DNA of 64,000 nucleotides, from positions 1 to 64,000 of the forward strand of contig JADJFT010000001.1 of the NCBI GenBank assembly GCA_016708465.1, written 5' to 3'. The translations under genes and the position numbers were made by a program. The notes below the pieces were generated by a model. It was not told the origin of the DNA and did not search any database. It worked only from the letters and a program-made list of their open reading frames with translations. Below are positions 63,801-64,000 of the stretch, piece after piece (within the stretch, counting starts at the first letter, position 1; each line of letters begins with the position of its first letter). The DNA is from Rhodanobacteraceae bacterium. Lineage in GTDB: Bacteria > Pseudomonadota > Gammaproteobacteria > Xanthomonadales > Ahniellaceae.

Positions 63801-64000
63801 GTGAGCGCTTCACTCAGCGAACAAGCCCTGGTGCACCGCAGCGCCCGCGGTGCAAATAACGAACGCCTCGAGTTTCTCGGTGACGCGGTGGTCGGGTTGG
63901 TGGTCGCGGAGTTGCTTTACGATCGCTTCCCGAAAGTCGATGAAGGCGTGTTGACGCGGATGCGCGCGCACCTTGTTTGCGAGCGCGGTTTGGCGGAGGT
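63801..64000 (+). CDS. rnc: ribonuclease III (5' end, runs off the window)
   Basis: The frame opens at GTG 63801, 3 bases after the DUF4845 stop. ALVHRSARGANNERLEFLGD contains the HRS and ERLEFLGD motifs of RNase III with the first metal-binding acidic residues. The remainder of the catalytic domain and the dsRNA-binding domain lie beyond base 64000. The gene order lepB-DUF4845-rnc supports it. Confidence 0.92.
   Translation, partial: MSASLSEQALVHRSARGANNERLEFLGDAVVGLVVAELLYDRFPKVDEGVLTRMRAHLVCERGLAE

Overview
The window looks like a high-GC gammaproteobacterium of the Xanthomonadales (Lysobacterales). The evidence is gene order: smpB / ratA-ratB / bamE / fur / recN / hrcA-grpE-dnaK-dnaJ, dapD-arsC-like-dapE, rpsP-rimM-trmD-rplS and rpoE-rseA-rseB-mucD-lepA-lepB-DUF4845-rnc follow the arrangement known from xanthomonads. 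Two secreted proteins ending in an F-x-[DN]-GFE tail fit the same order. The genus cannot be fixed from this stretch.

Layout. 1-4549: the right end of an integrated element lying against the 3' end of ssrA (tmRNA, 4550-4897, minus). It is a tightly overlapping minus-strand operon: tyrosine integrase, a 44-aa ORF, a 161-aa basic protein, an AlpA-type regulator, two tiny ORFs, a CHC2 zinc-finger primase fragment and a DUF3987 P-loop protein that runs off the left edge. 4942-8110: an OmpR/EnvZ-type two-component pair, divergent from two secreted proteins, one of them Spy/CpxP-like. 8153-18733: a housekeeping block (trans-translation, BAM lipoprotein, Fur, RecN, heat-shock chaperones). 18888-27052: a DUF885 lipoprotein, an FHA protein, map, glnD and lysine/DAP biosynthesis. 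27133-31676: two large convergent secreted beta-propeller-type proteins. 31781-44635: a lipoprotein, parC, an MFS exporter, a Ser/Thr kinase with TPRs, an ACE-like M2 peptidase, a HEACH-motif protein, a GNAT enzyme, a DesK-type two-component pair and an SRPBCC protein. 44797-49536: a Gld-like ABC exporter operon. 49714-51651: the rpsP operon. 51718-56962: a FadJ-type enzyme, a small Ycf46-N-like protein and a GGDEF/EAL protein. 57111-64000: the sigma-E envelope-stress operon followed by lepA-lepB-DUF4845-rnc.

A dominant property of this sequence is about twenty single- or dinucleotide indels, mostly in G/C/T runs, that break or fuse conserved genes (smpB, ratB, parC, rseA, mucD, lepA, the ABC ATPase, a GNAT, both secreted proteins at 7-8 kb). 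In nearly every case a change of one or two bases restores a full-length family member, and the length arithmetic agrees. The simplest reading is uncorrected sequencing or assembly error, so apparent fusions (Map-GlnD, RseA-RseB) and apparent pseudogenes should be read with that in mind.

No CRISPR array and no tRNA were seen. No gene-free stretch exceeds 300 bases; the longest gaps are about 180 bases (6907-7086 and 49537-49713).
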